64,000 nt of DNA, taken from Diphasiastrum complanatum. Lineage: Eukaryota; Streptophyta; Lycopodiopsida; Lycopodiales; Lycopodiaceae. The position numbers and the translations under genes are program-made. Below the pieces are notes generated by a model, which saw nothing but the letters and a program-made list of their open reading frames with translations, had not been told where the DNA came from and did not search any database. The number at the start of each line of letters is the position of its first letter. Within the stretch, counting starts at the first letter, position 1. Positions 13,090-25,000 of this stretch are shown here, piece after piece. Location: contig CM055111.1 in NCBI GenBank assembly GCA_029204225.1, forward strand, positions 27,193,540 through 27,257,539, in the 5' to 3' direction.

Positions 13090-16000
13090 CAACAACAAGA
13101 GCAATGGAGAGCAATGCTTAGCCAAACTGTAAAAATGGAATACACCATGAGCATCTAAGTACTCTACTTGGATGTGGCCAAATGCCACCAAACCCTAAGG
13201 TTAACCACTTACTAAATGTAGGGCACCCCCAAAAGTCAAGATAGGGCCCCTAAACAAAATTAGACCCCTAAGGACCCACGAGTCAGTACATGACCAAAAT
13301 TGGGTCCAACTGAACTTAAGACAAACTTAAGATGGCCTAAATAACTAAATACCCATGGCTACACAAATCTCGACCTTTTGGGTCAAAGTAACCTATGGAT
13401 TAACTTTAGCATAGTCATTTATTTCTAACAGCCTCAGGATTGTAAAGTTCATCCTGTTTTTCATGTTTCACGTTTAAAGAGGGTTTTACATGAGGGTGAT
13501 AACTTGCTAACCGATGGACTTGTATTGTTTCAAGAGCATGGAGAGGTGATGCATGGACCTGACAGAGTATTGGACCGGAGAGAGAGACGACTTAGAAACC
13601 GTCTAATCCGTGAGTACATGGTTGTGTGGCATGACAGACCTCTCACTGATGCTACCCGGGAGATTGCGCATGCTTTGCATGCACAGTATCCTTCTTTTAC
13701 CATTGCGGATGATTTTCCTTGAGGAGGGAAGGAATGTTATGTACTTATACTCCTACCTCGGTGTGGACACGTCAAACTTGTAAATTTGTGAATATTAATG
13801 GCTCACACCGTCCTGTGGTGTGTTTTGTAAAAATGTAAATAGCAAGTTTCTGGTAACTTGTTGTCCTGCTTATATTTGGTATAGGTTGTACTGGGTCTTA
13901 ATTTAGAGGCTGTTGGACTGACCTCCTAAAAAGTAGGAGTTGACTGGTCAACAAGGACATGTGTCATATGCTCATTGGGACGCTTGGTCCAGTGCATGAG
14001 TGACACGGGTCGGATGGTCCTCCTACTCGCTTGCCAATGTGTCAGGGTATTGCCAAGTGGCAAGTGTCGATTGTGCATGGGGTTCGCCATGTGTTGACGT
14101 TAGGAAAGGGTCAAGCTTAAGTGGGTGCTTGAGGATTGTGTATAAGTGAGCCCAGAGAGAGGCATTCCTCATCAGAATGTATGCAACAAGTGGCTGGGAG
14201 GAGACTTAGCAAAAGTGCTCTTATGTGTTTATGTGGATAGTTTGCCATGTACTTTGAAGAGAAATCAATAAAGTGGATATTTCGGAGACTACTTTGGATA
14301 CCGGACTTGCCCCTGGAACGAGCTCAATACGATGATCAACGTTTCGACTAGGCGGCAATCCCTCTGGCATATTACTAATTGGCATGTAATTAACATGTGC
14401 TAATTAGTAAGATGGACTTCTCCAACTCACTTGCTGGGTCACATCTTGGTTGTAATGAAAATGCATGTGCACTAGGGAATGCAAAAGTAAATGAAGCTTC
14501 TTGTGGTTTATTAGTGAGTGTACTTATCTGATTATTACCAAAATAAGAATCAAAACTGGAATCGACATTCACATAACACAACCACAAATACTGAATCTCC
14601 ATTCTCTTTATTTGCATACAGGTACGGGCTGCTTACTTGCATGCCACCGTTTACCAAGTACAATATCAAACTTAGCTAGTTTAGTAATTTCAAAATCTAA
14701 CTTCTCGATATACGTCTGAATAGACAAAGACGCCCGAGAGATTCTTTCATCCCAAACCTCTGTTCCCTTACCATCTGGCATCTCAACAGTATACCGGTAA
14801 TTAGATGGAATAGTAGCTAAGCGAAACTTCCTCACCACGTGAGAATTGATAATATTATGCGAGGAACCGGTGTCAAATAAGACAAGCACGTCATGACCTT
14901 CCAGCTTCCCCGTCATGCGTATCAGTTCGCTATCTGGAAACTGATAAGCTTCACGCGCCTTGGTGGATAGATAACAAACTGGTGCCTCTGGAACAAGCTT
15001 CCGCACCGAAATAGTCATGACACAACGAGTGTCCTCATCGTCACTTACCAACAAGTCATCCAAAATTTCCTCATCCTTGCCCTCATTATGATGTTGCATA
15101 ACATGGAGCTTCTTGCCCCTACGTCGAGGACAATCTTTGAAAAGATGCTTGCCAAGACAGAAAAAGCATAAATTTCTTGGCCTTTTCCTTTTGCTCTGGA
15201 CTAAGGGGAGACTTGTCGTAAGCACGACGAGCCATAGGAGATCCCGCCTTGCGCTTCAAAGTCTGCTGCATCTGGAAGGGATCTTTCTGCGAAAGCCTTT
15301 CTGACCAACTTGGCCAGACTTTCGCGAACCCTTCCTCTGAGGCCAACTTGGCTCTCCAAATTCAGCCTTGGTGCGCACATTACCTTCAAAGTTGAGAGCT
15401 GTAGCAACCGCCTCTTCTAAGGTCTTGCACCCTTCATTAAGCACTGAAGGCCTCAACTCTTCACGAAGGCCAAATATGAACTTGTGGACTACTAGCCACT
15501 CAGGAATCTCTTCTGGAATCTTGATAAGCGTCTCAAGATACTTATCGGCATATTCCTGCACCATGTACTGCCTCTGACGATGCAAAAGCCAAGCATCTGT
15601 CGCATGCACATGCTCATGTGGAGGAATGAACTGAGCTCTAAAAGCTCACTCAAACTCAATCCAAGTGGGTGGAGCCTGTTTTGACTTCAACAACTTGCGC
15701 CACCACCTGTCAGCAAAATCGGTGACATGGTAAGCAGCTTTGCGGATCCGCCAACCCTCATCAGTTGGGGACCGTTTCAAATCAAAATATTCCTCCCACT
15801 TATGCAACCACTGATCTACTTTATCCGTATTGCGTTGGGGAGTGTTTCTTGCGAAACGGATAGGCTTAATATCTTTGTCTTCTGGGTAGGGTGGAGGTAA
15901 CACAGGACGAACAACAGAAGATGGAAATGGATAAGTCGGAACATGCTGCGAGGAAGACGCATAACCACCAGCTACCATCATCGCTTGAATCTCTGCGACG

Positions 16001-19000
16001 GTCTTCTCCACACTATCCATGCGAGCTTGCACAAAAGGGGAAGTACCAGTAGGCGAACTAGTCACTGTAGGCGGATTACGGTCAGGGCTAAGCACAGGGT
16101 TGGGTGGTGGTGATGGGAGAGCAATAGGAGGGCTAAGCGGAATATCAACTTTATTATCTTCCATTATGAAACAAAAACAAAGACAACACATAATCAAACT
16201 AAAAATTGCACTTATTGTAAAACACTGAGAAAAGACAAATCTGACCAAAATTCTTCAAACAGCAAGACAACACTAGCCAAAAGAAATGAAAGTAGCGAGC
16301 TCTCCTTGAAATCCAAGCAAAGGGATCCCCACAAAAGTGCGTTGGGTTAGGAATAAGAGAGCACCGATTATGCCTTCAGAACTTTCCCAAGATCCACAAA
16401 GAAAAATTGGGTGCCCCCTCCTTCAAAAAGGCGCTGGGCTGCAGTAGATGGTCGCTGATTGGACCTTTGATTGGTGCTAAAAATTCCGCCTTAGAATAGC
16501 TTCAGAACAGCTGTCTAAAAAATGTTGGAAAGAGGCATATAAAAATGCCAAAAAACACTAGAAGGAGGGCGCTAGATCAGCGCTGGAACAGCGCGAACTG
16601 GGCGCTCCAATTCCCCACAGATTTGGATGTTTGTTTTACTCCCTAGATCAGCACTGAAACGGTAGGAACTGAGCGCTAGATCAATAGGAACTGGCCACCC
16701 CAATACTCCACCAGATTCTACACTTATTTTGAACGTTTTTGCCTTCTTTGCCAATGCTCAAGAAAGGGTGCAGGAGGGCAATGGTCCTTCTGAAGATAGT
16801 GGGCCTCAAATCGGATTCTTTCACGATGCAAATAGGCTGGAATAGCAGCGCTGGAGGTCCATTATCCTTCTGAAATCTGTCTTCCTGATTTCCCCCCCTC
16901 AAGATCCTTCAAAAAAAAGCAAAATTTGAAGATTTCCACACTTTCTCTCTCTAGAACGAACATTTCTCTCTCTGGAACGAGGCTCTGATACCAATTGTCA
17001 CAAACAAGTCTCTCCAAGCTCGTGGATCCTAGAAGGCCGGTGTGTAGAATGAACCACCCAACCATAGGCACCCTCTTTGAGTCCTTCTACCTGCTATTCC
17101 CGTCAACTGGCACATGGCATCCACCTGTGGGTGATCAGTCCACTTGGCATGCATGGCCCCTGTGACCTGTGAATACTGAGTGACTCATAAGGTACCACCC
17201 CCGTGCCCCGCCAAAGACCTGTGACCCGCTTGGTCACCCCGACTACTTGCCGGCTAGCATCTCATCACTGATGGCTAGGGTCCCGACGGTCAAGACACAC
17301 TGCGTCTCTGACAGCTTGTCAGGCGGTCACACCGGATCACTGCTAGTGACGCACCACTCCCTACTTGGGACTGATGTCCTCAGCAGTCACCGACCCTTGC
17401 CAATACTAGGCCTCAGGCCCTTTGGTAACCGGCCGTGCCGAGATCATGATAGAGCCGTAACTGGGCTCTAACAAACCCACTCATACGAATGAGGTCGTGA
17501 GATCCAAAAACCGCAGTGTTAAAACAACAATTCCTACAAGCTGTTTCATCTTTAATTTGCGCTTACTCCAAGGCATTTGGCCCCCTTGGCCTTGACCACT
17601 CGAGGTTCCGGCAGTAGGTTCATGGGACTTCTTCCCATCTTCATAATAAAGAGCCATCTGAATGGCATTTTGAATTCTCCCTGAGTCCTTCAATGAAATA
17701 GAACACCTGTAAATACATAGGCACATCCTCAACAATCCTTAGCAACGCCTCTCTATACCGATCAGCATATTCTTGAACAGACCAATTGCCTTGCTTGAGG
17801 CATGTCCACTGTTGCATGGCTCGATTCTTCTCATCTAGAAGCACCCAATTTTGCACAAACATTTGTCGAAATGCCTCCCAGGAATCCGGTACAAGGCCAT
17901 CTTTTTCAACCTTTCTCCACCATTGTTGTGCCGATTCCTGTAACCGATAGGTAGCTTTAGCAATCACTCATCGGTAATTCCACACATTCCAAAAGCCTTT
18001 TCCCATTTTTGTAGCCGGTTTTCCACCGCATCTGTGGTTCTTACCGCTACTGCACCTGTAAACTTTGGAGGTTTCAAGTCCTTAATGGACGTCAGCTTGC
18101 GCTTCCTGCCAAGATCTGCATCTCTTTCAGTTGAACCAGGCTCACCACCCAAATTCCATGTTGCACTAACTCTTTCAGGTGCATGGCCTGGCTTCAATTG
18201 ATCTAAGATCTGCTTTAGCATTTGCTCCATGCCATCAACTTTGACAGAAAGTGCATCGATCCTCTAAGAATCATGTGTAGTATCACTAGAAGATGCCATA
18301 GCAAAAACTAGCCAGGAAACACAGAGCAACTTGCAAAATTATGCAAAAAACCAGCAACTAAAGCACTTGAAACAAAGCACAAATAAGCTTTTCTCATCCC
18401 ACACAAGCTACACAGAGGGACTACCCTGAATTCCTAAAAGAACTAGATATAATAAATAGATCCTTTACAGCTGAAATCTGGCAACCCACAAACTCTTTTT
18501 CTTGAAAAAACAGCAAACAAGGGTTTGAAAGTGACAATCTTCGAAAACAAGAGGAAATAACAGACTAGGAATCTGATAGGCACTACCCCACCAGCGACCT
18601 ACCGCCAGAAGACTATGGCAACTGTCAAATTCAAAAAATACTGAGAATTGAAAAAGTTAAAAAAACTTTTACAAAACTAAGGAAGGCTGATTTTTATAAA
18701 AGCAAAGAGAAAAAGCAGGCTAAACAACAATAGATGCTCAAAGGCTGCCCAAGGACCAGCAATCCACCATAGGGCTGCAATCTGTAAGCTTCACGGCTCT
18801 CAAAATGTTAGAAAAACTCCTGTAGGAGGGCGCTGATCAACCTAGCATCCAATAAACCCTAACTGCAAACGAAAGTTATGCCAATCCCCACACAATCCTA
18901 GAAAGGAACTGCTCTGATACTCACAAAGCTATCTGAATACAACTCAAGAACACCAAAGTAATCTCCACTTTATTGATTTCTCTTCAAAGTACATGGCAAA

Positions 19001-22000
19001 CTATACACATAAACACATAAGAGCACTACTGCTAAGTCTCCTCCCAACCACTTGCTACATAGATTCTGATGAGGAATGCCTTTCTCTAGGCTCACTTATA
19101 CACAATCCTCAAGCACCCACTTAACCCTGACCCTTTCCTAACGTCGACACATGGCGAACCCCATGCACAATCGACACTTGCCACTTGGCAGTACCCTGAC
19201 ACATTGGCAAGCGAGTAGGAGGGTCGTCCCCGACCCGTGTCACTCATGCATTGGACCAAGTGTCCCAATGAGCATATGACACGTGTCCCATTGACCGGTC
19301 AACTATCATACTTTTTAGGAGGTCATTCCAACAGCCTCACCCAGTACCCTATTCCGAATATAAGCAAGACAACAAGTTACCAGAAACTTGCTATTTACAT
19401 TTTTATAAAACACCACAAGCCGGTGTGAGCCATTAATATTTACAAATTTACAAGTCTGACGTGTTCACACTGAGGCAAGAGTATAAGTACATAACAGTAG
19501 GCCTCCTTATAGGATGAGCCTAAAAGAGGAAGAGGAAATCAGAAAGATGTTGGAGGAGTATCTCAAGCTGGGGTACATTCGTCCTAGTTATTCACCTTTC
19601 GCTTCTCCTATTTTACTTGTCAAGAAAAAAAATGTTTGTTTCTAGATGTGTGTAGATTACAGAGGATTGAATAAGATCACTGTAAAGCACAGGTATCCGA
19701 TGCCCAGGATTGATGATCTACTGGATGCGTTGCAAGGTGCAACCATTTTCAGTAAGATAGATCTCAAAAGTGGATACCATCAAATACGGATTCGAGATGA
19801 AGACGTCCAGAAGATGGTCGTCCGAACCCGCTTCAGTCATTATGAGTTTCTGGTTATGCCATTTGGGTTAACCAATCCACCAGCCATGTTCATGATGCTC
19901 ATGAACGATGTCTTGCGAGACCATATGGGCAAGTTTGTCGTCAATTTTATTGACGATATATTGGTTTTTAGTAAAGCGGTCGAGGAGTATGAGATTCATC
20001 TCAAGACCATTATTGGCAAGTTACAAGCTTCTGTCTTGTACGCTAATGCTCAGAAGACAGAGTTGTGCAAGACTCGTGTCAAGTATTTGGGTCACATAGT
20101 GACAGCTGAGGGTATTTCGGTTGACCCAGCCAAGGTGGCTGTGGTTAAGAAGTGGCCGAGGCCTACCGATATACGCCAATTACAATCTTTTTTAAGTTTT
20201 TGTAAGTTCTACCGGCGGTTTGTTAGGAATTATTCCTGGATAGCTGCTCCTCTAACGGACCAGTTACGGAAAAACAACACTATGGTTCGATGGGATGCTG
20301 AAGCTCAGCAACGTTTTGAGAGCTTGAAGGAGTCAGTGGCCACGACTCCAGTCCTCAAGATTGTGGATACCCATAAACCGTTTGACCTAGAGATGGATGC
20401 AAGTGGCATTGTCGTAGGTGCAGTGTTGAGCCAAGAGGGTGGACCAGTAGCCTTTGAGAGTCAAAAGTTGACACCAGCTCAACAGAGATATCCTACACAC
20501 AAGCAAGAGTTGTATGCGATTATACATGCGCTCAAGGTGTGGAGACATTATTTATATGGCGCCGAGTTTTATGTGTACACAGATCATCATACTTTAAAGT
20601 ATTTTTGCACTCAGCCAGATTTGAAAGGCCGCCAAGCTTGGTGGGCCAAGCTAATGCAGGAATTTCACTTGGAAATTCACTTCCGAAGAGGGAAGGAAAA
20701 TGTGGTCGCTGATGCACTATCTCGAATACTACATCAGATGAGCTTTACTGTGATTGACAATGGTCTCATGGAGGAGATAAAGAAGGCTCAAGAAAAGGAC
20801 CCGCATTGTTAGCGTGTGTGGCCTAATGCGCGCAAGGTAGTCGACCAAACGGAAGAGTCAGTCGAGGTTGTCGCTTCCGTAGAGGCACACACCAGTACAT
20901 ATCTAACATACACCGTGAAGGATGGTATGTTATTAAGAAATGGAAGAGTTTTCATGCCAGACGAGAAGGATCTTTGTCATAAGATACTTCATGAATGCAA
21001 TGATAGTCCCTGCGTAGGGTACCCGGGTATTAATAAGACTAGTGAACTTTTAAGAAGGCATTGTTTTTGGCCACAATTGCAACGAGATGTAAGAGAATAT
21101 GTCTAGCGTTGCACGACTTTTCAAGTGAACAAGGCCGAGAGAGTAAGTCCTCCGAGCTTGCTACATCCACTTGAGATACCTACATGAAGGTTGGAAAGCA
21201 TCTCTATGGATTTTATTGTTGGGCTATCCAAGACCCAAAAGGGATTAAATTTCGTTCACTGAATTGAGTCCATTTGAGCTCAATTATGGTTTCAGGCCAC
21301 TTAGTCCTGCAATCATAGGGATTCCGCATAGGGTACCTAGTGTTGTAGAGTTTTTGGCTCAGATGCAGCAGAAGCTAGAGATGGCACGAGAAAACTTGTC
21401 CAAGGCTATAGCTAGGGCAGAGAGTTATGCCCGTGAGAACCGTACCTATCGGGAATTCGAGAATGGAGATTGGGTGTATTCACTAATTATTAAGAAGTTG
21501 AGCCAAGTAGCTTATAAGCTTCAGCTACTTGTGGGATGCAAGGTGCATCCAGTGTTTCATGTTAGCAAACTGAAGAAAAATGTTTGCACAATGGCGATAG
21601 CCTGGTGGAAGGTCTAGTGTCTCCAGAGGAGAAAGACACCGCAGGTTTTGGGCCAAAAAGAGTCCTAGATTGAAGGGAGCGACGCTTGCGAAATCGCCTC
21701 CTTCAAAAGTATCTAGTAACTTGGAAAGGGCATCTGTTGTCAGATGCTACCTAGGAGACGCAACAATGTTTGCAGAAGTCTTACCCAGAGTTTGTCATCG
21801 AGGAGCAATGACTTGCCAGAGGAGGGAAGGATAGTTAGAGCCCAGTTACGGCTCTATCATGATCTCGGCAAGGTCGGTTACCAAAGGGCCTGAGGCCTAG
21901 TATTGGCAAGGGTCGGTGACCGACGAGGACATCGGTCCCAAGTAGGGAGTGGTGCATCACTAGTAATGATCCGGTGTGACCGCCTAACAAGCCGTCAGAG

Positions 22001-25000
22001 ACGCGGTGTGGCTTGACCGTCGGGACCCTAGCTGTTAGTGAATGAGATGCTAGCCGGCAAGTAGTCAGGGTGACCAAGCGGGTCACAGGTCTTTGGCGGG
22101 GCACAGGTGTAATAAGTTCTAACACCACAGTAGGGCAAACACTAACTGATCCACCCAACCTTGCCTACTCCCTGATATAGAGTAAGCCCGTCCTAGCCCA
22201 GTGTGAGGACTGGTAGCATGCAACTGCCAAGTGTCGGCCACGTGAAACTGACGTGGCCGACTACACGTCGGGACCCAACTGGGAGCCCTATCCTGCTGAC
22301 AGGGTCCCTAGGCTGTGTTAGGCCCGCCATGGCTATGGACCGTGCTGGGACACTACTCACACTGTCTTGCCCTGTTAGTCATGTACGCTGGACACGACCC
22401 TGACTGTGGTATCTGACCTATCTGTGTTCTCTAGGGTTCGGCACTGGTTACGAGCTCGTAACACTCCCTCCCCCTTAAGAACCGTCTTGGTCCTCTAAGA
22501 CAAAGTTTGGAATAATCTTGCGAAGGACGCTGCCTCTTTCCCAAGTGGCATTCTCAACAGGCTGATCATTCCACTTAACCAGATATTCTCGGTATAGAGT
22601 ATGACGAGTCTGCGTCTCTCTACTATCAAGAATCTCCTCTGGTTCATGTGGAGGTTGCTGAGGATCCAATGGGAGAACTAGAACATTGTCCCCTACCAGA
22701 TTGTCTGATCTGGTTAAGGCTTTTCGTAACTGAAAGACTAGAAAAACCTACTGCTGTGTGGGAGTTCTAGTTCATAGCTGACTTCGCCTAGTCTCCTACT
22801 GATGGTAAAGGGACCACAATACCTTGGAGACAACTTAGCACACACTCCTGATTTGAGGGTTTTAGAGTCAACTGGGACTCTCAAGTAGACTTTCTCACCA
22901 GTGGAGAACTGCACATCCCGTCTGTGTGGATCTGCATAATGCCTGGCTCGATCCTGGGACTGCCTAATGCTACGCTTAGCATGTTCTATCATCTGGTTTA
23001 GGTCCTCTAAAAAGTTTCTGGCTGCTTCAACTTTTTCTTGTTTAAACCCTACAGCTGTGGGTGAGCATGGCTGAAAACCGTACATCAGCATAAATGGGCT
23101 GTATCCCGTAGTTGAATGTTTGGTACTGTTATAAGCAAACTCTAATATCGAGAGATACTCCTCCCAATTAGTCTGCTTCTTGCTGACGTATGCACGAAGC
23201 ATATCCTGCAGCACTTGATTTACCCTTTTTGTTTGACCGTCCGTCTGTGGATGGTCGGTGGTACTCATATTAAGTTTAGTATGGAGATGATGGAATACTG
23301 CCCTCCAAAAATTTCCAGTAAACTTATTGTCCCGGTTGCTGACTATGCCGGAAGGTAGACCGTACAATTTAAATAGCCCGTCTACAAACAACCTCGTTAA
23401 CTCTGGAGATCTAACGGTTGTTTTGGTCGGAATGAAATGAGCCATTTTGGTCAGACGGTCAACTGTGACCCATATAGCGTCATTACCCTTTTGGGTTTTT
23501 GGCAGGCCTACTATAAAATTTATGGAGATACTCTCCCATTTACCAGTTGGTATATCTAAGGGCTGCAACAACCCTCCTGCCCTTAAACGCTCTGCTTTGT
23601 TTACTTGACATTTCTGGCAACTGGTTACATATTGTTGGACATCCTTTTTCATACTGGGCCAGAAAAATTGCCTACGAAGAAACTCATAGGTCTTCTGTAT
23701 GCCTGGGTGTCCCGCACTAGGATTGTCATGACATTCATATAGGACCTGGTGCCTATAATCCTCTAAATTGGGGACACATACTCTTATCTCTATAGAGCAA
23801 GTACTCATCCTGAATGGAATACCGTTTCCATTTGAATCCTCGAGTCAACTGACCCTCAACCACTGGGGTTTGCTTGGGTAATACAAGCTCAGAATCCTCA
23901 ACGTCATCTGACGACGTATACTCGGACACATCATCATCCTCAACGGAAGCTGCCGTATTCTTGGATGAACTGGCACCAGCCCCGGGAACTGGTTCTGAAG
24001 TCTGTAACTGTATGTTCTGGACTGAGTTCCAGATAGTAGAGAAGAATGCATCATGCTGGCATTTCCCTCTCAAGGACTCGAGTAACTCATTACGAATCTG
24101 AATAAAACTCAGCTCGTTTATCATAGGCATTCTGCTAAGGGCATCTGCTACTGTATTGAATTTTCAACGTCTATATCTGATAGACATGTCAAACTCTTGC
24201 ATCAACTCTGCCCAACGAGCTTTCCGACCTCCAAGCTCAGGTTGATTGCAAAGGTATCTGAGACTCTCATGGTCTGTCAGGACCTCAAAGTTGGCACCAT
24301 ACAAATAATGCCTCCAAGTCTTAAAGGCATGGACTATAGAAAAGAGTTCCTTTTCATAGGCACTGTACCTAGTCTGAGCTGGCTCGAGTTTTTTACTCTC
24401 GAACGCAACTGGTCGTCCGCCCTGAGTTAGCACAGCACCTACTGCAAGCATCTGTTTCGACCACAAATGGCTGATTGGGGTCGACGACTTTTAAAACTGG
24501 TGCTGTAGCTAAGGCTGTTTTGAGAGCATCAAAGCTCTCCTGCTGTGCGGACTCCTAAATGAACTCCTTTCCCTTCCCCTTAAGGAGATTTGTCATAGGA
24601 ACTGCTATCTGAGCATATTCCTTGACAAATCATCTGTAATATCTCGCCAAACCAAGAAAGATCTGAAGTTCCAAAATATTCTGAGGTCTCAGCCAACTGA
24701 GTATGGCTTTAACCTTATTTGGGTCCATCTTAATCCCATCTGAAGAGATAATGTGACCCAAATATGCTACTTCTTCAAGAATTCACACTTGGATTGTTTA
24801 GCATAGAGCTTATGCTTCTAAGCAGTCGAAACACCTTTCTGAGGTGTTTTAGATGCTCCTTCCTCGTTTTGCTGTAAACGAGGATGTCATCTAAAAATAC
24901 GACTACAAACTTACCCAAGTATGGTCTGAGGACACTGTTCATCAAGGTCATAAAGGTAGCTGGAGCATTTGTGAGCCCAAATGGCATCACCTTAAACTCA

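Noticed and set aside
12126-13430. A single 727-base LTR spanning 12704-13430
   Set aside because: TGTTAGAAAT ... ATTTCTAACA looked like one LTR, but a primer site at 12951-12963 and likeness to the LTR at 31076 place the LTR at 12964-13430.
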